Positions 25,279 through 34,857 of a stretch of 64,000 nucleotides of DNA are shown in pieces. The stretch's first letter is position 1. Each line of letters begins with the position of its first letter. Source of the stretch: Salirhabdus euzebyi (lineage in GTDB: Bacteria; Bacillota; Bacilli; Bacillales; Alkalibacillaceae). Both the position numbers and the translations under genes were made by a program. The DNA lies in the NCBI RefSeq assembly GCF_014207435.1, contig NZ_JACHGH010000011.1, forward strand, positions 1 to 64,000, written 5' to 3'. The notes below the pieces were generated by a model, which had not been told where the DNA came from, searched no databases, and saw only the letters and a list, made by a program, of their open reading frames with translations.

Positions 25279-26577
25279 ATGGATAAAAAGTTAACAAGAA
25301 GCTGGATGCTCTATGATTGGGCAAATTCTGCATTTGCTACAACGATTATGGCTGCTGTGTTACCTGTATTTTACGCGAAGTATTATGCAGCAGACTTACC
25401 AGAAAATGTCGCAACAAGCTATTGGGGTTATACACAATCTATTGCTGTATTAATTGTTGCTGTTTTGGCACCGATTTTGGGAGCTATTAGTGATTACTCC
25501 GCATCAAAAAAGCAGTTTTTGAAATTTTTCGCATATATGGGTATGCTAGCAAGTGTTTTGTTTGCTTTTGTTGGTGAAGGGGGCTATTTATTGGCTTCCA
25601 TTATCATGATTGTAGGTACAATTGGTTATTCAGGTGGGAATATCTTTTATGATGCGTTTCTACCTGAAATAGCAAAAGGGAAACAAATTGATAGAGTATC
25701 TACGTCTGGTTATGCGTTTGGTTACATAGGTGGGGGGATTTTACTAGCAATTAACTTATTGTTAATCATGCGATGGGAAATGTTTGGGTTTTCTAGTGAA
25801 GTGGCAGCAACAAAAATATCCGTAGCTTCAGTAGGACTTTGGTGGTTTATATTTTCTATTCCATTTTTTAAAAATGTGAAAGAGAGTAAAAAGGTTAATC
25901 AAAAACGAGAACACTCCTATGCTGTAATTGGATTTAAAAGGGTTGGCAATACATTTCGCACAATCAAACAATATAAACAATTATTAATTTTTTTAATCGC
26001 GTTTTGGATGTACAATGATGGCATTTCAACCATTATTAAAATGGCTACAGTATATGGGAATGAAATCGGAATAGGCACGAATGATTTAATAGCAGCATTG
26101 CTGATTACTCAATTTGTTGGTATTCCGTTTACTTTTCTGTTTGGTTGGCTTGCTGAAAAGATGAAAGCGAAGTCTGCTTTGATCATAGCTTTATGGTTTT
26201 ACGTCGGCATTGTTATTTTAGGATATTTCATGACTACTGCACTACATTTTTATTTATTGGCAATGTGTGTAGGCTTTGTGCAAGGGGGAGCCCAAGCATT
26301 AAGTCGATCCATTTATAGTAGATTAATTCCTGAAAATAAACATGCTGAGTTTTTTGGATTTTACGGTATTTCGGCGAAGTTTTCGGCAATTGTTGGTCCG
26401 TTTGTCTTTTCCACTGTTGGTTTATTAGCTGGATCTAGTCGTCTCGGAATTTTAGCTCTCGTACTATTTTTTATCATTGGGATTATTCTTCTTCATTTTG
26501 TCAATATTGAAAAAGGAGAAAAAGAGGCGAAAGCTGCAACAAATGTACTGGATAAAGTAGAAATCACAAAAGCCTAG
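25279..26577 (+). CDS. MFS transporter, Atg22/YxiO (UMF1) type
   Basis: A 432-residue 12-helix transporter of the UMF1 group. The opening LTRSWMLYDWANSAFATTIMA is typical; GAISDYSASKKQFL is the MFS loop 2-3 motif. GGAQALSRSIYSRLIPE lies before helix 9. Yeast relatives release amino acids from vacuoles, but bacterial substrates are unknown. Start is taken as ATG 25279; GTG 25273 is an alternative. A possible CcpA site TGTAAACGCTTAAA (25196-25209) lies upstream, matching the consensus imperfectly. Confidence 0.85.
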   Translation: MDKKLTRSWMLYDWANSAFATTIMAAVLPVFYAKYYAADLPENVATSYWGYTQSIAVLIVAVLAPILGAISDYSASKKQFLKFFAYMGMLASVLFAFVGEGGYLLASIIMIVGTIGYSGGNIFYDAFLPEIAKGKQIDRVSTSGYAFGYIGGGILLAINLLLIMRWEMFGFSSEVAATKISVASVGLWWFIFSIPFFKNVKESKKVNQKREHSYAVIGFKRVGNTFRTIKQYKQLLIFLIAFWMYNDGISTIIKMATVYGNEIGIGTNDLIAALLITQFVGIPFTFLFGWLAEKMKAKSALIIALWFYVGIVILGYFMTTALHFYLLAMCVGFVQGGAQALSRSIYSRLIPENKHAEFFGFYGISAKFSAIVGPFVFSTVGLLAGSSRLGILALVLFFIIGIILLHFVNIEKGEKEAKAATNVLDKVEITKA

Positions 26578-26602
26578 CAATGATGCTAGGCTTGGTTTTT
26601 AG
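26571..26602. terminator. Terminator overlapping the MFS stop codon
   Basis: 9-bp stem AGCCTAGCA/TGCTAGGCT followed by a T-rich tail. The left arm contains the stop codon of the MFS gene. Confidence 0.8.
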
Positions 26603-26618
26603 GACCTATATTATTTCT

Positions 26619-27536
26619 TTAAACAATTGGATCACAATACCGCAGTTCTAAATTTTCATCTAAATGCTTACCGGTGTCATAGGAAATATTACTGATAAGT
26701 TGTTCTAGTTTTTCCATATTTGCTTCATTCGGGTATTCCCAATAAGCAACTACAGCTGTTAATATCTCGATTCCTTCTTTTCTGGCTTGTTCATATAGTT
26801 CTAAAAAGCTATGCTGTTGAGGCTCGTTAGTAGATGGGTGATACCAAGTAGATAATTCGTCATTCAGAAAGTCCTTCTGTGTTTTTAATGGCTGATGTGA
26901 ATAGGACGAAATCATGGAGGAAAGTAGCCGATTTTTCCAACCATATGGATCGAATAAAATTTTCAAGGCACGCTTCATATCACGATAAGATTCCTGAATA
27001 TATTCTTCTGTTACATCCGCAATTTCTTCCCCAAAATAGTTCTCTATATTGTGATGAAGTAAATCTGCAATTTCTTTATCTAATGTTGGCCCGACATCAA
27101 TTTCTTTATAGACAGGAACTTTCCAAGTGTCTGCGTTTCGAAATCTATTCATCATTATCGTATCGATAATCACCTCAAGCTTTTGGTGATCACTTCCTTT
27201 GTATCCGGCTCTATAATGTATATAAGGATGAGTATTTCGATCCAAAATATGATGTGTCACAAACCCAAGTACATATGCTTTTGTATTATTTGATTTATTT
27301 AGACTATTTTTTATTAAATCAAGTAAGAAGAATCCACAATATTGTTGATGAATGACGCTACCGATGTTATTTACTCGCTCATCTTTATTCCATGGCCAGA
27401 AATTATGGTAAAAAAAAGGGTCAGGACCTTGAGCACCTAAATTAAAGTAAACCTGTGCATCTTGGGAATATATAGGATCTTCAATTGAGTCTAAAATTTC
27501 CTCACAAAACATAATGTGCGTCCAAATATTCGGCAT
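26619..27536 (-). CDS. Zinc-dependent phospholipase C-like protein
   Basis: A 305-residue protein of the zinc-dependent phospholipase C/S1-P1 fold. It opens with MPNIWTHIMFCEEILD, then GAQGPDPFFYHNFWPWN, and GFVTHHILDRNTHPYIHYRA, which hold several of the histidine and aspartate zinc ligands of the family. The N-terminal W of the mature clostridial enzyme is absent, and there is no signal peptide, so it is intracellular. Many Bacilli have such a gene without a known substrate. Start ATG at 27536 has GGAGGGAGTAGG upstream. Confidence 0.75.
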   Translation of the reverse strand: MPNIWTHIMFCEEILDSIEDPIYSQDAQVYFNLGAQGPDPFFYHNFWPWNKDERVNNIGSVIHQQYCGFFLLDLIKNSLNKSNNTKAYVLGFVTHHILDRNTHPYIHYRAGYKGSDHQKLEVIIDTIMMNRFRNADTWKVPVYKEIDVGPTLDKEIADLLHHNIENYFGEEIADVTEEYIQESYRDMKRALKILFDPYGWKNRLLSSMISSYSHQPLKTQKDFLNDELSTWYHPSTNEPQQHSFLELYEQARKEGIEILTAVVAYWEYPNEANMEKLEQLISNISYDTGKHLDENLELRYCDPIV

Positions 27537-27778
27537 TCCTACTCCCTCCAATATGGTTTCTATTTCCATTATAAAGGAAATAGAAAATGGTTGACTAGGA
27601 ATGTCTGACATTTTTATGTACAAGGAGAAAATTAGCATAGAAAAGTAGGCATTTTTCTAAACATTTGGTATTGTAAAAGGTGAGGAATTTTTAGAACTTT
27701 AAATCTAAGGCTTTTGTCATTTAGATATGGCGTTAGCTAATTTTTCTAATCATGTTGTTACTTTAAAGGAGGATTTCC

Positions 27779-29167
27779 ATGGATTATCGCATTGAAAAAG
27801 ATACGTTGGGTGAAGTAAAGGTTCCAGCTGACAAGTATTGGGGAGCTCAAACACAAAGAAGTAAAGAGAACTTTCCAATCGGTAACGAGAAAATGCCACG
27901 TGAAATTGTAAGTGCTTTCGCGATACTGAAAAAAAGCGCAGCAGTTGCAAATGAAGAGCTAGGACTCTTAGAAAAAGAAAAAGCAGAAGCTATTACATAT
28001 GCCGCAGATCAAATTGTGGCTGGAAATTTAGATGAACATTTTCCTTTAGTTGTTTGGCAAACAGGAAGCGGTACACAGTCCAACATGAATGTTAATGAAG
28101 TAATGGCATATGTAGGGAATAAATGGTTAGAGGAAAAGGGTAGTGAACTTCGGTTACACCCTAATGATGATGTAAACAAATCACAAAGCTCTAACGATAC
28201 GTATCCAACAGCTATGCACATTGCTGCAGTGATAAAGTTAGAAGATACTGTTTTACCTGCTATTAAAGTTTTAAAGAATACCCTACAGGAGAAAGCAGAA
28301 GCTTTTAAAGATATCGTGAAAATTGGACGTACTCATCTACAGGATGCTACTCCCTTAACATTAGGACAAGAAATTAGCGGATGGCACCGCATGCTTGAAA
28401 AATCGGAAGGTATGATTTCCGGTAGTTTATCCTATATTCGTGAATTGGCATTAGGTGGCACTGCAGTTGGAACAGGAATTAATGCACATCCAGACTTCGC
28501 TGAAAAAGTGGCAGGTTATATAAGCAAATTTACAAATAAGGAATTTGTAACAGCTCCTAATAAATTTCATGCTTTAACAAGTCATGATGAATTAGTCTAT
28601 GCTCACGGTGCGTTAAAAGCACTTGCTGCAGATCTAATGAAAATTGCAAATGATGTACGATGGTTAGCAAGTGGTCCACGTTCTGGTTTAGGGGAAATTA
28701 TTATTCCGGCTAATGAGCCAGGAAGTTCTATTATGCCAGGTAAAGTCAACCCTACACAAAGTGAAGCGGTGACAATGGTCGTTACACAAGTAATGGGTAA
28801 TGATGCGGCAATTGGTTTTGCTGCTAGCCAAGGTAATTTTGAATTAAATGTATTTAAGCCTGTTATTGCTTATAATTTCCTACAATCAAGTCAATTACTA
28901 GCTGACAGTATCGTGTCATTTAATGACCGTTGTGCAGTCGGCATCGAACCTGATGAAGCAAAGATTACGGAGCATTTAAATAATTCTTTAATGCTCGTTA
29001 CTGCACTGAATCCTTATATCGGTTATGAAAAAGCAGCAAAAATTGCTAAGAATGCACATGAAAAAGGAATTACTTTAAAAGAATCTGCAATCGAAACAGG
29101 TATTTTAACAGAAGAGCAATTCGACCAGTATATTGATCCAAAAGAGATGACAAAGCCAAAAGCTTAA
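27779..29167 (+). CDS. fumC: Fumarate hydratase, class II
   Basis: A 462-residue class II (iron-free) fumarase that interconverts fumarate and malate in the citric acid cycle. The superfamily signature [16 protein letters not shown] is complete, with the catalytic serine in it, and the other active-site blocks [13 protein letters not shown] and [16 protein letters not shown] are present. Length fits the family (about 460). Start ATG follows GGAGG. It is a single gene with a long terminator. In B. subtilis the equivalent is citG. Confidence 0.95.
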   Translation: MDYRIEKDTLGEVKVPADKYWGAQTQRSKENFPIGNEKMPREIVSAFAILKKSAAVANEELGLLEKEKAEAITYAADQIVAGNLDEHFPLVVWQTGSGTQSNMNVNEVMAYVGNKWLEEKGSELRLHPNDDVNKSQSSNDTYPTAMHIAAVIKLEDTVLPAIKVLKNTLQEKAEAFKDIVKIGRTHLQDATPLTLGQEISGWHRMLEKSEGMISGSLSYIRELALGGTAVGTGINAHPDFAEKVAGYISKFTNKEFVTAPNKFHALTSHDELVYAHGALKALAADLMKIANDVRWLASGPRSGLGEIIIPANEPGSSIMPGKVNPTQSEAVTMVVTQVMGNDAAIGFAASQGNFELNVFKPVIAYNFLQSSQLLADSIVSFNDRCAVGIEPDEAKITEHLNNSLMLVTALNPYIGYEKAAKIAKNAHEKGITLKESAIETGILTEEQFDQYIDPKEMTKPKA

Positions 29168-29175
29168 TTTTTTAT

Positions 29176-29234
29176 AAGGGCTAATGCAAAAATTCGTTAT
29201 TATAACGATTATTGCGTTAGCCTTTGCTTTTTTC
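29176..29234 (+). terminator. Terminator after fumC
   Basis: About 14-bp stem AAGGGCTAATGCAA/TTGCGTTAGCCTTT with G-U pairs and an inner small hairpin, then a run of Ts. Confidence 0.8.
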
Positions 29235-29295
29235 TTATATCCATTTTTAGATGGTACTAACCTTAAAAATCATTTCAAAGCTAGGTGCTAACCAG

Positions 29296-29480
29296 CCACT
29301 TCGGCAGAATACTTCGCTTCCCGCGGGCACGGCCTCGGCCTCCTCGCGGAAAAGCACCGCTGCGGGGACTTCAGACACGTGCTGGCCCGCAGGAGTCGAA
29401 AGCGCGTATTTTTCCGCGGCGCTGGTACCACTCAATTTGTACAGAAGGGCTCACATACATTAAATTACTTCGCAGTTTAA
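29296..29480. repeat. GC-rich dyad repeat, copy B (inverted)
   Basis: Same family as copy A but in the opposite orientation: CTTCGGCAGAATACTTCGCT at its left, then GGCCTCGGCCTCCTCGCGG and CGCTGCGGGGACTTC. The right end includes TTACTTCGCAGTTTAAG (29464-29480), the tail also seen near 170. It lies between fumC and the SASP gene. Open frames of 60-80 codons that cross it on both strands are artefacts of its high G+C. Confidence 0.75.
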
Positions 29481-29630
29481 GTGAAAATAGTAATAATCTA
29501 TGCGGAAAATCCTTTATAAATTAGCAACTGGAAAATTTAATCATGTCCCCATAAAAATTACCAATAAAAAATACTCATATGATTGGCCTTCCCTGCTCAC
29601 AATAATTAACACAGGAGGAGGTGATATAAC

Positions 29631-29843
29631 ATGGCTAACAACAACAGCAACAACAGTAACCAATTAGTAGTACCTGGTGCAGAGCAAGCAATCAACCAAA
29701 TGAAAACGGAGATTGCTCAAGAGTTTGGTGTTAATCTAGGTGCCGATACTACTTCTCGTGCTAATGGTTCAGTTGGTGGAGAAATCACTAAACGTCTTGT
29801 AACTTTCGCTCAACAACAAATGGGTGGAGGACAATCCCAATAA
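29631..29843 (+). CDS. sspB: Alpha/beta-type small acid-soluble spore protein
   Basis: A 70-residue SASP that coats and protects spore DNA from UV and heat. The core [20 protein letters not shown] contains the EIA site cut by the germination protease GPR, and [16 protein letters not shown] is the conserved second helix. It has an N-rich N-terminus and a QQQ-rich end, both usual. The call sspB rests on its place upstream of yheB/yheA; alpha/beta SASPs are too alike to name from sequence alone. Expected to be made in the forespore from a sigma-G promoter; I could not see a convincing one. GGAGGAGG precedes the start. Confidence 0.92.
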   Translation: MANNNSNNSNQLVVPGAEQAINQMKTEIAQEFGVNLGADTTSRANGSVGGEITKRLVTFAQQQMGGGQSQ

Positions 29844-29864
29844 TAAAATATTAAATGGATATAG

Positions 29865-29893
29865 GGAGGAATCTTTTATGATTCCTCCTTTTA
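29865..29893 (+). terminator. Terminator after sspB
   Basis: 9-bp stem GGAGGAATC/GATTCCTCC followed by four Ts. Confidence 0.85.
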
Positions 29894-29921
29894 CATAATG
29901 ATGTGTAAGGAGTGAATCAGT

Positions 29922-30176
29922 GTGCATGTCTGTCCTCTTTGTAACGGCTTAAAAGTTTTACAAAAAAATTGTCAATCTTGTCAGCAAGAGATGGACGATA
30001 ATGGTAGACTAATCGATTTTTTTGATGATTATAGTCCATATTTAGAAGACGAAGATGCAAAGCTCGTAGATGGATATATGAATTCTAAAAAAGAACACAT
30101 TTGTGTCCATGTATTCCACTGTCACTCCTGCCATACAGAAGAAAAAGTGGAAATTAAAGAGCAAAATTGGTTATAA
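29922..30176 (+). CDS. Small zinc-ribbon-like CxxC protein
   Basis: An 84-residue protein I cannot assign. It has CPLC near the start (residues 4-7), CQSC at 17-20, and HVFHCHSCH near residue 65. Three cysteine/histidine clusters could bind one or two zinc ions. Between them is an acidic helix (FFDDYSPYLEDEDAKLVDGY). Start GTG at 29922 has AAGGAGTG upstream. It is 80 bases downstream of sspB, after its terminator, and ends at a shared hairpin. Confidence 0.7.
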   Translation: MHVCPLCNGLKVLQKNCQSCQQEMDDNGRLIDFFDDYSPYLEDEDAKLVDGYMNSKKEHICVHVFHCHSCHTEEKVEIKEQNWL

Positions 30177-30189
30177 GCTTTTGAAAAAC

Positions 30190-30219
30190 GCTGTTGACTA
30201 CAAGTCAACAGCATTTTTT
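30190..30219. terminator. Bidirectional terminator
   Basis: Perfect 10-bp stem GCTGTTGACT/AGTCAACAGC with a 3-base loop between convergent small genes; T-tail to the right. Confidence 0.9.
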
Positions 30220-30222
30220 ATA

Positions 30223-30429
30223 CTACTCTTCTTCCTCTGTCCGTGCTTGTCTTGCATCGGGCCAATCTTCCCCTTGCTTCGGAAGTTTTCGTGCTTCTTC
30301 TATTTGTACGCGGTTGTAGTCTTTTCCTACTGTACCTCCAGCCATTCCTTCGTTAATCATGCGATCTACGTCATTATCGTATTTTGTTCTACTATCTAAA
30401 AACTTTCCTTCTTTATTTGGATCTGGCAT
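30223..30429 (-). CDS. Small hydrophilic protein of unknown function
   Basis: A 68-residue soluble, charged protein without cysteines. Its middle reads YDNDVDRMINEGMAGGTVGK and the end is acidic (EDWPDARQARTEEEE). Start ATG has AAGGAGGG with a good spacer, which is the main support for it being a gene. No family is recognised. Its neighbours (SASP, CxxC protein) hint at a sporulation context only by position. Confidence 0.65.
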   Translation of the reverse strand: MPDPNKEGKFLDSRTKYDNDVDRMINEGMAGGTVGKDYNRVQIEEARKLPKQGEDWPDARQARTEEEE

Positions 30430-30553
30430 GTAATCCCTCCTTAAAGCTATGTTTATTTTTTGTAATGGGCTAACTTCTATTCGTATCGTTTTGTTTATAA
30501 AAGAAATTTGTACTATACTTTTAAAAGAGAAATTGGAGAGAGGTTAGTCTAAT

Positions 30554-31690
30554 ATGGAAGTATTATTCGTGATTTTATTTATGATCATTATTGGAGCGGT
30601 AATCGGTGGTTTAACAAACTCCCTAGCGATAAAAATGTTGTTTAGGCCTTATGAGGCAAAATATATTGGTACATTTAAAATCCCATTCACACCTGGTTTG
30701 ATTCCAAAAAGGCAATCTGAATTAGCAGAGCAAATGGGAAAAACGGTTGTTGAGCATCTTTTAACACCTGAGGGAATCAGAAGGAAAATCCAAAACGATC
30801 TGTTCTATGAGCAGTCTTTACTATGGTTAAAAGATGCGTTACAGTCTTTTGTGGAAAAGGATATTACGGTAGAGGATATCGTAAAAAAATTGAATTTACA
30901 GTGGGATGAAACAGCAGTTAAATATGTTTCTGAACAGTTTTTAATGAGTAAATTAACGGACTGGATGTCTGATCATAGACACCATTCCCTTAAGAGTATA
31001 CTCCCGGATGATTTAATAAACAAAGGAGAAGAATATATTCCTCAAATCGGTAGTTATGCTCTACATAAAATTGACGGTTATCTTTCTAGTGATCAAGGAA
31101 AGGAAAAAATAGGTGAAGTAGCAGAGAAATTTTTAGGAGGTCGTGGTTTTTTCGGGAATATGATTTCCTCCTTTTTAGGAGGGGATGGGTTAGCTGATAA
31201 AATCCAACCAGCACTATCACAATACTTACGTTCTAATGAAGCAAAAGATTTAGTCATAGGTTTGTTAAAAGTAGAATGGGACAAGCTGTTACAAAAGGAA
31301 ATAAAGGATTTCGAACCTTTTCTAGATAAAATGCATATAAAGGAAAGGTTAGTAAAACAAGCAATTGCTCAAATTCCATTTGAATCCATGCTTCAAACAA
31401 AAATGTATTCTCTTTACAGTAAATATGCCATTATCTTAAATGAAAAAGTTATTCCGACTATCGTTCAGTCGATTCAATCTTATTTAACGGAAAAGATTGA
31501 GGTGTTTATGCATAGATTAAATTTACAAGACATTGTAAAAGAAGAAGTAGAAAATTTTGATGTGAAGCGTTTAGAATCCATGGTATTAGGAATTTCAAAG
31601 CGTGAACTGAAAATGATTACTTATTTAGGTGCTGTACTTGGTGGAGTAATTGGTTTTGTGCAAGGGCTTGTCGTATTATTGATTAGCTAG
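30554..31690 (+). CDS. yheB: YheB, DUF445-family membrane protein
   Basis: A 378-residue protein of the DUF445/YheB family. A transmembrane helix opens it (FVILFMIIIGAVIGGLTNS) and another closes it (AVLGGVIGFVQGLVVLLIS), with a long cytosolic or extracytoplasmic helical middle. The family block LAIKMLFRPYEAKYI and PFTPGLIPKRQSELA is complete. Function not known. The gene order yheB-yheA matches B. subtilis. Start ATG follows GGAGAGAGG. Confidence 0.9.
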   Translation: MEVLFVILFMIIIGAVIGGLTNSLAIKMLFRPYEAKYIGTFKIPFTPGLIPKRQSELAEQMGKTVVEHLLTPEGIRRKIQNDLFYEQSLLWLKDALQSFVEKDITVEDIVKKLNLQWDETAVKYVSEQFLMSKLTDWMSDHRHHSLKSILPDDLINKGEEYIPQIGSYALHKIDGYLSSDQGKEKIGEVAEKFLGGRGFFGNMISSFLGGDGLADKIQPALSQYLRSNEAKDLVIGLLKVEWDKLLQKEIKDFEPFLDKMHIKERLVKQAIAQIPFESMLQTKMYSLYSKYAIILNEKVIPTIVQSIQSYLTEKIEVFMHRLNLQDIVKEEVENFDVKRLESMVLGISKRELKMITYLGAVLGGVIGFVQGLVVLLIS

Positions 31691-31775
31691 TTAGAGTTAT
31701 GCCTATACACGGCAGGGAATGTTTGTTACAGTGTAAAGGACGTTTATTGGGAAAATAACAGAGGAGGTATATATA

Positions 31776-32123
31776 ATGCCAAATTTATATGATTTAGCTT
31801 ATGATCTTGAAAAGGGTCTAAGAGAAAGTGCAGAATTTCAAGGGTTGAAACAAGCTTATGATGCGGTTATGGCTGATGAAGCTGCAAAGCAGATGTTTGA
31901 TAATTTCCGTCAAACGCAAATTGTCTTACAACAAAAACAAATGCAAGGGGAAGAAATTACGGAAGAAGAAATTGAACAAGCCCGTAAAACAGTAGAACTT
32001 GTTCAACAACATCCGCAAATTTCCAAACTAATGGAACAAGAACAACACCTTAACACAGTAATTAATGATGTTAGTCGTATCATTACAAAACCATTGGAAG
32101 AATTGTATAGCGAAAACAGCTAA
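31776..32123 (+). CDS. yheA: YheA, YlbF/YmcA-family protein
   Basis: A 115-residue helical protein of the YlbF/YmcA group (Com_YlbF). The B. subtilis relatives YlbF, YmcA and YaaT act with RNase Y on mRNA maturation and affect competence, sporulation and biofilm; YheA's own role is less defined. The long helix LQQKQMQGEEITEEEIEQAR and the start LYDLAYDLEKGLRES support the family. AGGAGG precedes ATG. It follows yheB by 85 bases. Confidence 0.9.
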   Translation: MPNLYDLAYDLEKGLRESAEFQGLKQAYDAVMADEAAKQMFDNFRQTQIVLQQKQMQGEEITEEEIEQARKTVELVQQHPQISKLMEQEQHLNTVINDVSRIITKPLEELYSENS

Positions 32124-32182
32124 ATAGAAAAATGTAAGGAGAAATCTTTAGATTTTTCTTATACTGTTTTATCGTGCAAATG

Positions 32183-32210
32183 AAAAACCACCTATATTGG
32201 TGGTTTTTTT
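32183..32210 (+). terminator. Terminator after yheA
   Basis: 10-bp stem AAAAACCACC/GGTGGTTTTT followed by Ts. Confidence 0.88.
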
Positions 32211-32245
32211 GATTCGTGTAAAAAAAATTCTATATAATGGCTTGC

Positions 32246-32428
32246 TTATCGATGAAATAAAACGAGACGACCTTCCGTTACACAACGGTGGGTATGGTTT
32301 TCATATCCTTTTTCTTCCAGTAATTTTGTCCCTTTTTCTTTTGCTTCTTGGTCATTATTTGCTTCAAACGATTCATCTAAAAGAGTCTTTCCATCCTTTT
32401 CAAATACCGTTAACGTATATGATTTCAT
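32246..32428 (-). CDS. yhzD: YhzD-like small protein
   Basis: A 60-residue protein opening MKSYTLTVFEKDGKTLLDES and ending CVTEGRLVLFHR, which matches the YhzD-like family of Bacillus as I recall it. It looks like a single beta-hairpin with a helix. Function unknown. GGAGGG precedes the start on the minus strand. It is divergent from yhaQ, sharing about 140 bases of upstream DNA. Confidence 0.75.
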   Translation of the reverse strand: MKSYTLTVFEKDGKTLLDESFEANNDQEAKEKGTKLLEEKGYENHTHRCVTEGRLVLFHR

Positions 32429-32572
32429 GTTGATTCCCTCCTATTCTGACTCACACTTTATTTTAATTCTTACTTTCATGTAAATATTCCTGCAAAATAT
32501 TGTTAAAAATTGAAACTTTCTCTATAATATTCTCGTATGCACATAGGGTGATACGAGAGGGGAGAGAGAAAT

Positions 32573-33472
32573 ATGGCTTTAATACTAGATAAAGTAACAA
32601 AGAGATTTGGTTCATTTACCGCAGTAGATGAATTGTCTCTTGAAATTCCCGAAAGTCAGATGTTTGGTTTTCTTGGTGCTAATGGAGCGGGTAAAACGAC
32701 TACGTTCCGTATGATATTAGGATTACTTGAAAAATCAGAGGGTTCTATTACGTGGAATGGAGAATCAATTAGCTATAATAAAAGTCATTTGATTGGATAT
32801 TTACCGGAAGAAAGAGGGTTATATCCTAAACAAAAAGTAGAAGATCAATTGGTATATCTTGGTCGTTTACGAGGGATGAACAAAGGTGAAGCACTAGAGC
32901 AACTTGATTATTGGTTAGACCGTTTTAAAGTTCCTGAATATAAAGGGAAAAAGGTAGAGGAACTTTCAAAAGGGAACCAGCAAAAAATTCAATTTATTAC
33001 TGCTGTTTTACATAAGCCAAAGCTACTTATTTTAGATGAGCCATTTTCTGGTCTAGATCCAGTAAATGTTGAAATGCTGAAGGAAGCTGTTGTTGATTTA
33101 AAGGAGAGCGGTACATCAATCGTATTTTCCTCACATCGTATGGAACATGTAGAAGAACTTTGTGAGCATCTTTGTATTATGCACCATGGGAAGCCTGTAG
33201 TTCATGGTGGTCTTCGCCAAATTAAGCGTGACTTTGGGAAGAAAAATGTTATGCTACGAGCTGACTTTGACCTATCCTTCTTAAAGAATGTTCCGGGAGT
33301 TACACGTTTTCGAAAATTTTCTGAGGGCTGTGAATTACAAATAGAAAACGAAGATATTTCACAAAAAATCTTTGAAGCAATACAAGGCAAAGGCTTTGTT
33401 CGAACTTTCGGTTTAGAAGAGCCTTCTCTAAATGATATTTTTATTGAGAAAGTAGGTGCTTCCTATGAATAA
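32573..33472 (+). CDS. yhaQ: ABC transporter ATP-binding protein YhaQ (NatA-like)
   Basis: A 299-residue ABC ATPase. Walker A is GANGAGKTT at about residue 38, the signature is ELSKGNQQKIQFI, and Walker B is LLILDEPFSGLDP. Length and the long C-terminal extension fit NatA-type ATPases of sodium or drug efflux. It is coupled to yhaP by overlapping reading frames. Start follows AGGGGAGAGAG. In B. subtilis yhaQ-yhaP are adjacent likewise. Confidence 0.92.
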   Translation: MALILDKVTKRFGSFTAVDELSLEIPESQMFGFLGANGAGKTTTFRMILGLLEKSEGSITWNGESISYNKSHLIGYLPEERGLYPKQKVEDQLVYLGRLRGMNKGEALEQLDYWLDRFKVPEYKGKKVEELSKGNQQKIQFITAVLHKPKLLILDEPFSGLDPVNVEMLKEAVVDLKESGTSIVFSSHRMEHVEELCEHLCIMHHGKPVVHGGLRQIKRDFGKKNVMLRADFDLSFLKNVPGVTRFRKFSEGCELQIENEDISQKIFEAIQGKGFVRTFGLEEPSLNDIFIEKVGASYE

Positions 33473-34724
33473 GTTCGGCACTATTCTCCGATATACGTAT
33501 TTTAGTCATTTGAAAAGTAAATCGTTTATTATTATGACCGCTATTACGTTGTTATTAATCCTTGGTTTAACAAATTTTAATAACATCTTGAATATATTTG
33601 GTGCTGGCGATGAGGGTGAAGGCGATAAAATTGCTGTTTTAGATGAGTCCAATACGATATTTGCCCCTCTTCAACAAAGTTTTACGGCTTTTGATGAAGA
33701 TACAGAATTAGTCCAACATACAGGTTCAGAGGAAGAAGCAAAAGCTGCTGTAAAAGAAGGTGAATTTGAAGCGTTTGTTCATGTAGCTTTGGATGAGGAA
33801 AACATTCCAACAGCAACTTTATATGCGATGGAAGTATCTAATTCTGGACTTGTAAATCAAATACAGCAAGCGCTAAGTCAAGTGAAGATAGGTTTAATCG
33901 CTCAACAAGCTAACTTAGATCAAGAGACAATGCAGGAAATGTTCTTACCTGTTGATGTTAATAGTGTTGCATTGCAGGAAAGTGCAAAGACGGAAGAAGA
34001 ATTAAGCCAAGCACGTGGTCTTGTATACTTCATGTTGTTTTTAATTTATTTTGCTGTATTAGTATACGGTAATATGATTGCAAGTGAAGTAGCAATAGAA
34101 AAGTCATCCCGTGTAATGGAAATTATTATTTCAAGCGTCTCACCAATTACCCAAATGTTTGCCAAGATTATTGGGATTGCATTACTTGGGCTTACACAAT
34201 TTTCGTTAATCATTCTAATAGGATATACTTCTCTAAAAATGAATCAAAGTGAGCTTGTGGGAGGTATGTTTGAATACTTTGGACTAAGCGAAGTCCCAAT
34301 TAGCACATTTGTGTATGCGATCGTATTCTTTATTTTAGGATATTTACTTTATGCGATGCTTGCAGCGATGTTAGGTTCTTTAGTTAGTCGGATTGAAGAT
34401 GTGCAACAAACCATTACTCCAATGGTCTTGTTAGTCGTTGCAGCCTTTATGATTGCGATGTTTGGATTAAATGATCCAGATTCTACGTTTGTTACAATAA
34501 CATCCTTTATCCCATTTTTCACACCAATTATCATGTTTATGCGAGTAGGAATGTTAGATGTTCCATTGTGGGAAGTAGGAATTTCTATCGGTATTTTAAT
34601 GTTAACCATCTATATTTTTGCGAGTATTAGTGCTCGTGTATATAAAGGTGGAGTTCTCATGTATGGACGCACTTCTTCACTTAAAGATATTAAAAAAGCG
34701 ATACAGTTAACGAAAAAAGGCTAA
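33465..34724 (+). CDS. yhaP: ABC transporter permease YhaP (NatB-like)
   Basis: A 419-residue permease of the ABC-2/NatB type. A first helix (about 20-40) is followed by a large external domain to about residue 180, then five to six helices (GLVYFMLFLIYFAVLVYG to SIGILMLTIYIFAS). An EKSSRVMEIIISSVSP stretch is the ABC-2 signature region. ATG at 33465 lies inside yhaQ's last codons (8-base overlap), so translation is coupled. With YhaQ it probably exports Na+ or a small amphiphile. Confidence 0.9.
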   Translation: MNKFGTILRYTYFSHLKSKSFIIMTAITLLLILGLTNFNNILNIFGAGDEGEGDKIAVLDESNTIFAPLQQSFTAFDEDTELVQHTGSEEEAKAAVKEGEFEAFVHVALDEENIPTATLYAMEVSNSGLVNQIQQALSQVKIGLIAQQANLDQETMQEMFLPVDVNSVALQESAKTEEELSQARGLVYFMLFLIYFAVLVYGNMIASEVAIEKSSRVMEIIISSVSPITQMFAKIIGIALLGLTQFSLIILIGYTSLKMNQSELVGGMFEYFGLSEVPISTFVYAIVFFILGYLLYAMLAAMLGSLVSRIEDVQQTITPMVLLVVAAFMIAMFGLNDPDSTFVTITSFIPFFTPIIMFMRVGMLDVPLWEVGISIGILMLTIYIFASISARVYKGGVLMYGRTSSLKDIKKAIQLTKKG

Positions 34725-34732
34725 AAGCACAC

Positions 34733-34775
34733 AAAACACGTGGATTCCTAAATGGATTCACGTGTTTTTTTAAAA
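34733..34775 (+). terminator. Terminator after yhaP
   Basis: 10-bp stem AAAACACGTG/CACGTGTTTT with a 16-base loop and T/A-rich tail. Confidence 0.85.
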
Positions 34776-34857
34776 AAATCCTTAGTTCGTGACATTTTTT
34801 ATTTTGTGGTCTACAATAATTATCACAAGTCGTTTTTTGGAAAAAGAGGTGTAATTT

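Noticed and set aside
29247-29524. Three overlapping 60-80 codon frames on both strands
   Set aside because: They lie in the GC-rich repeat, which opens frames by composition; no ribosome binding site.
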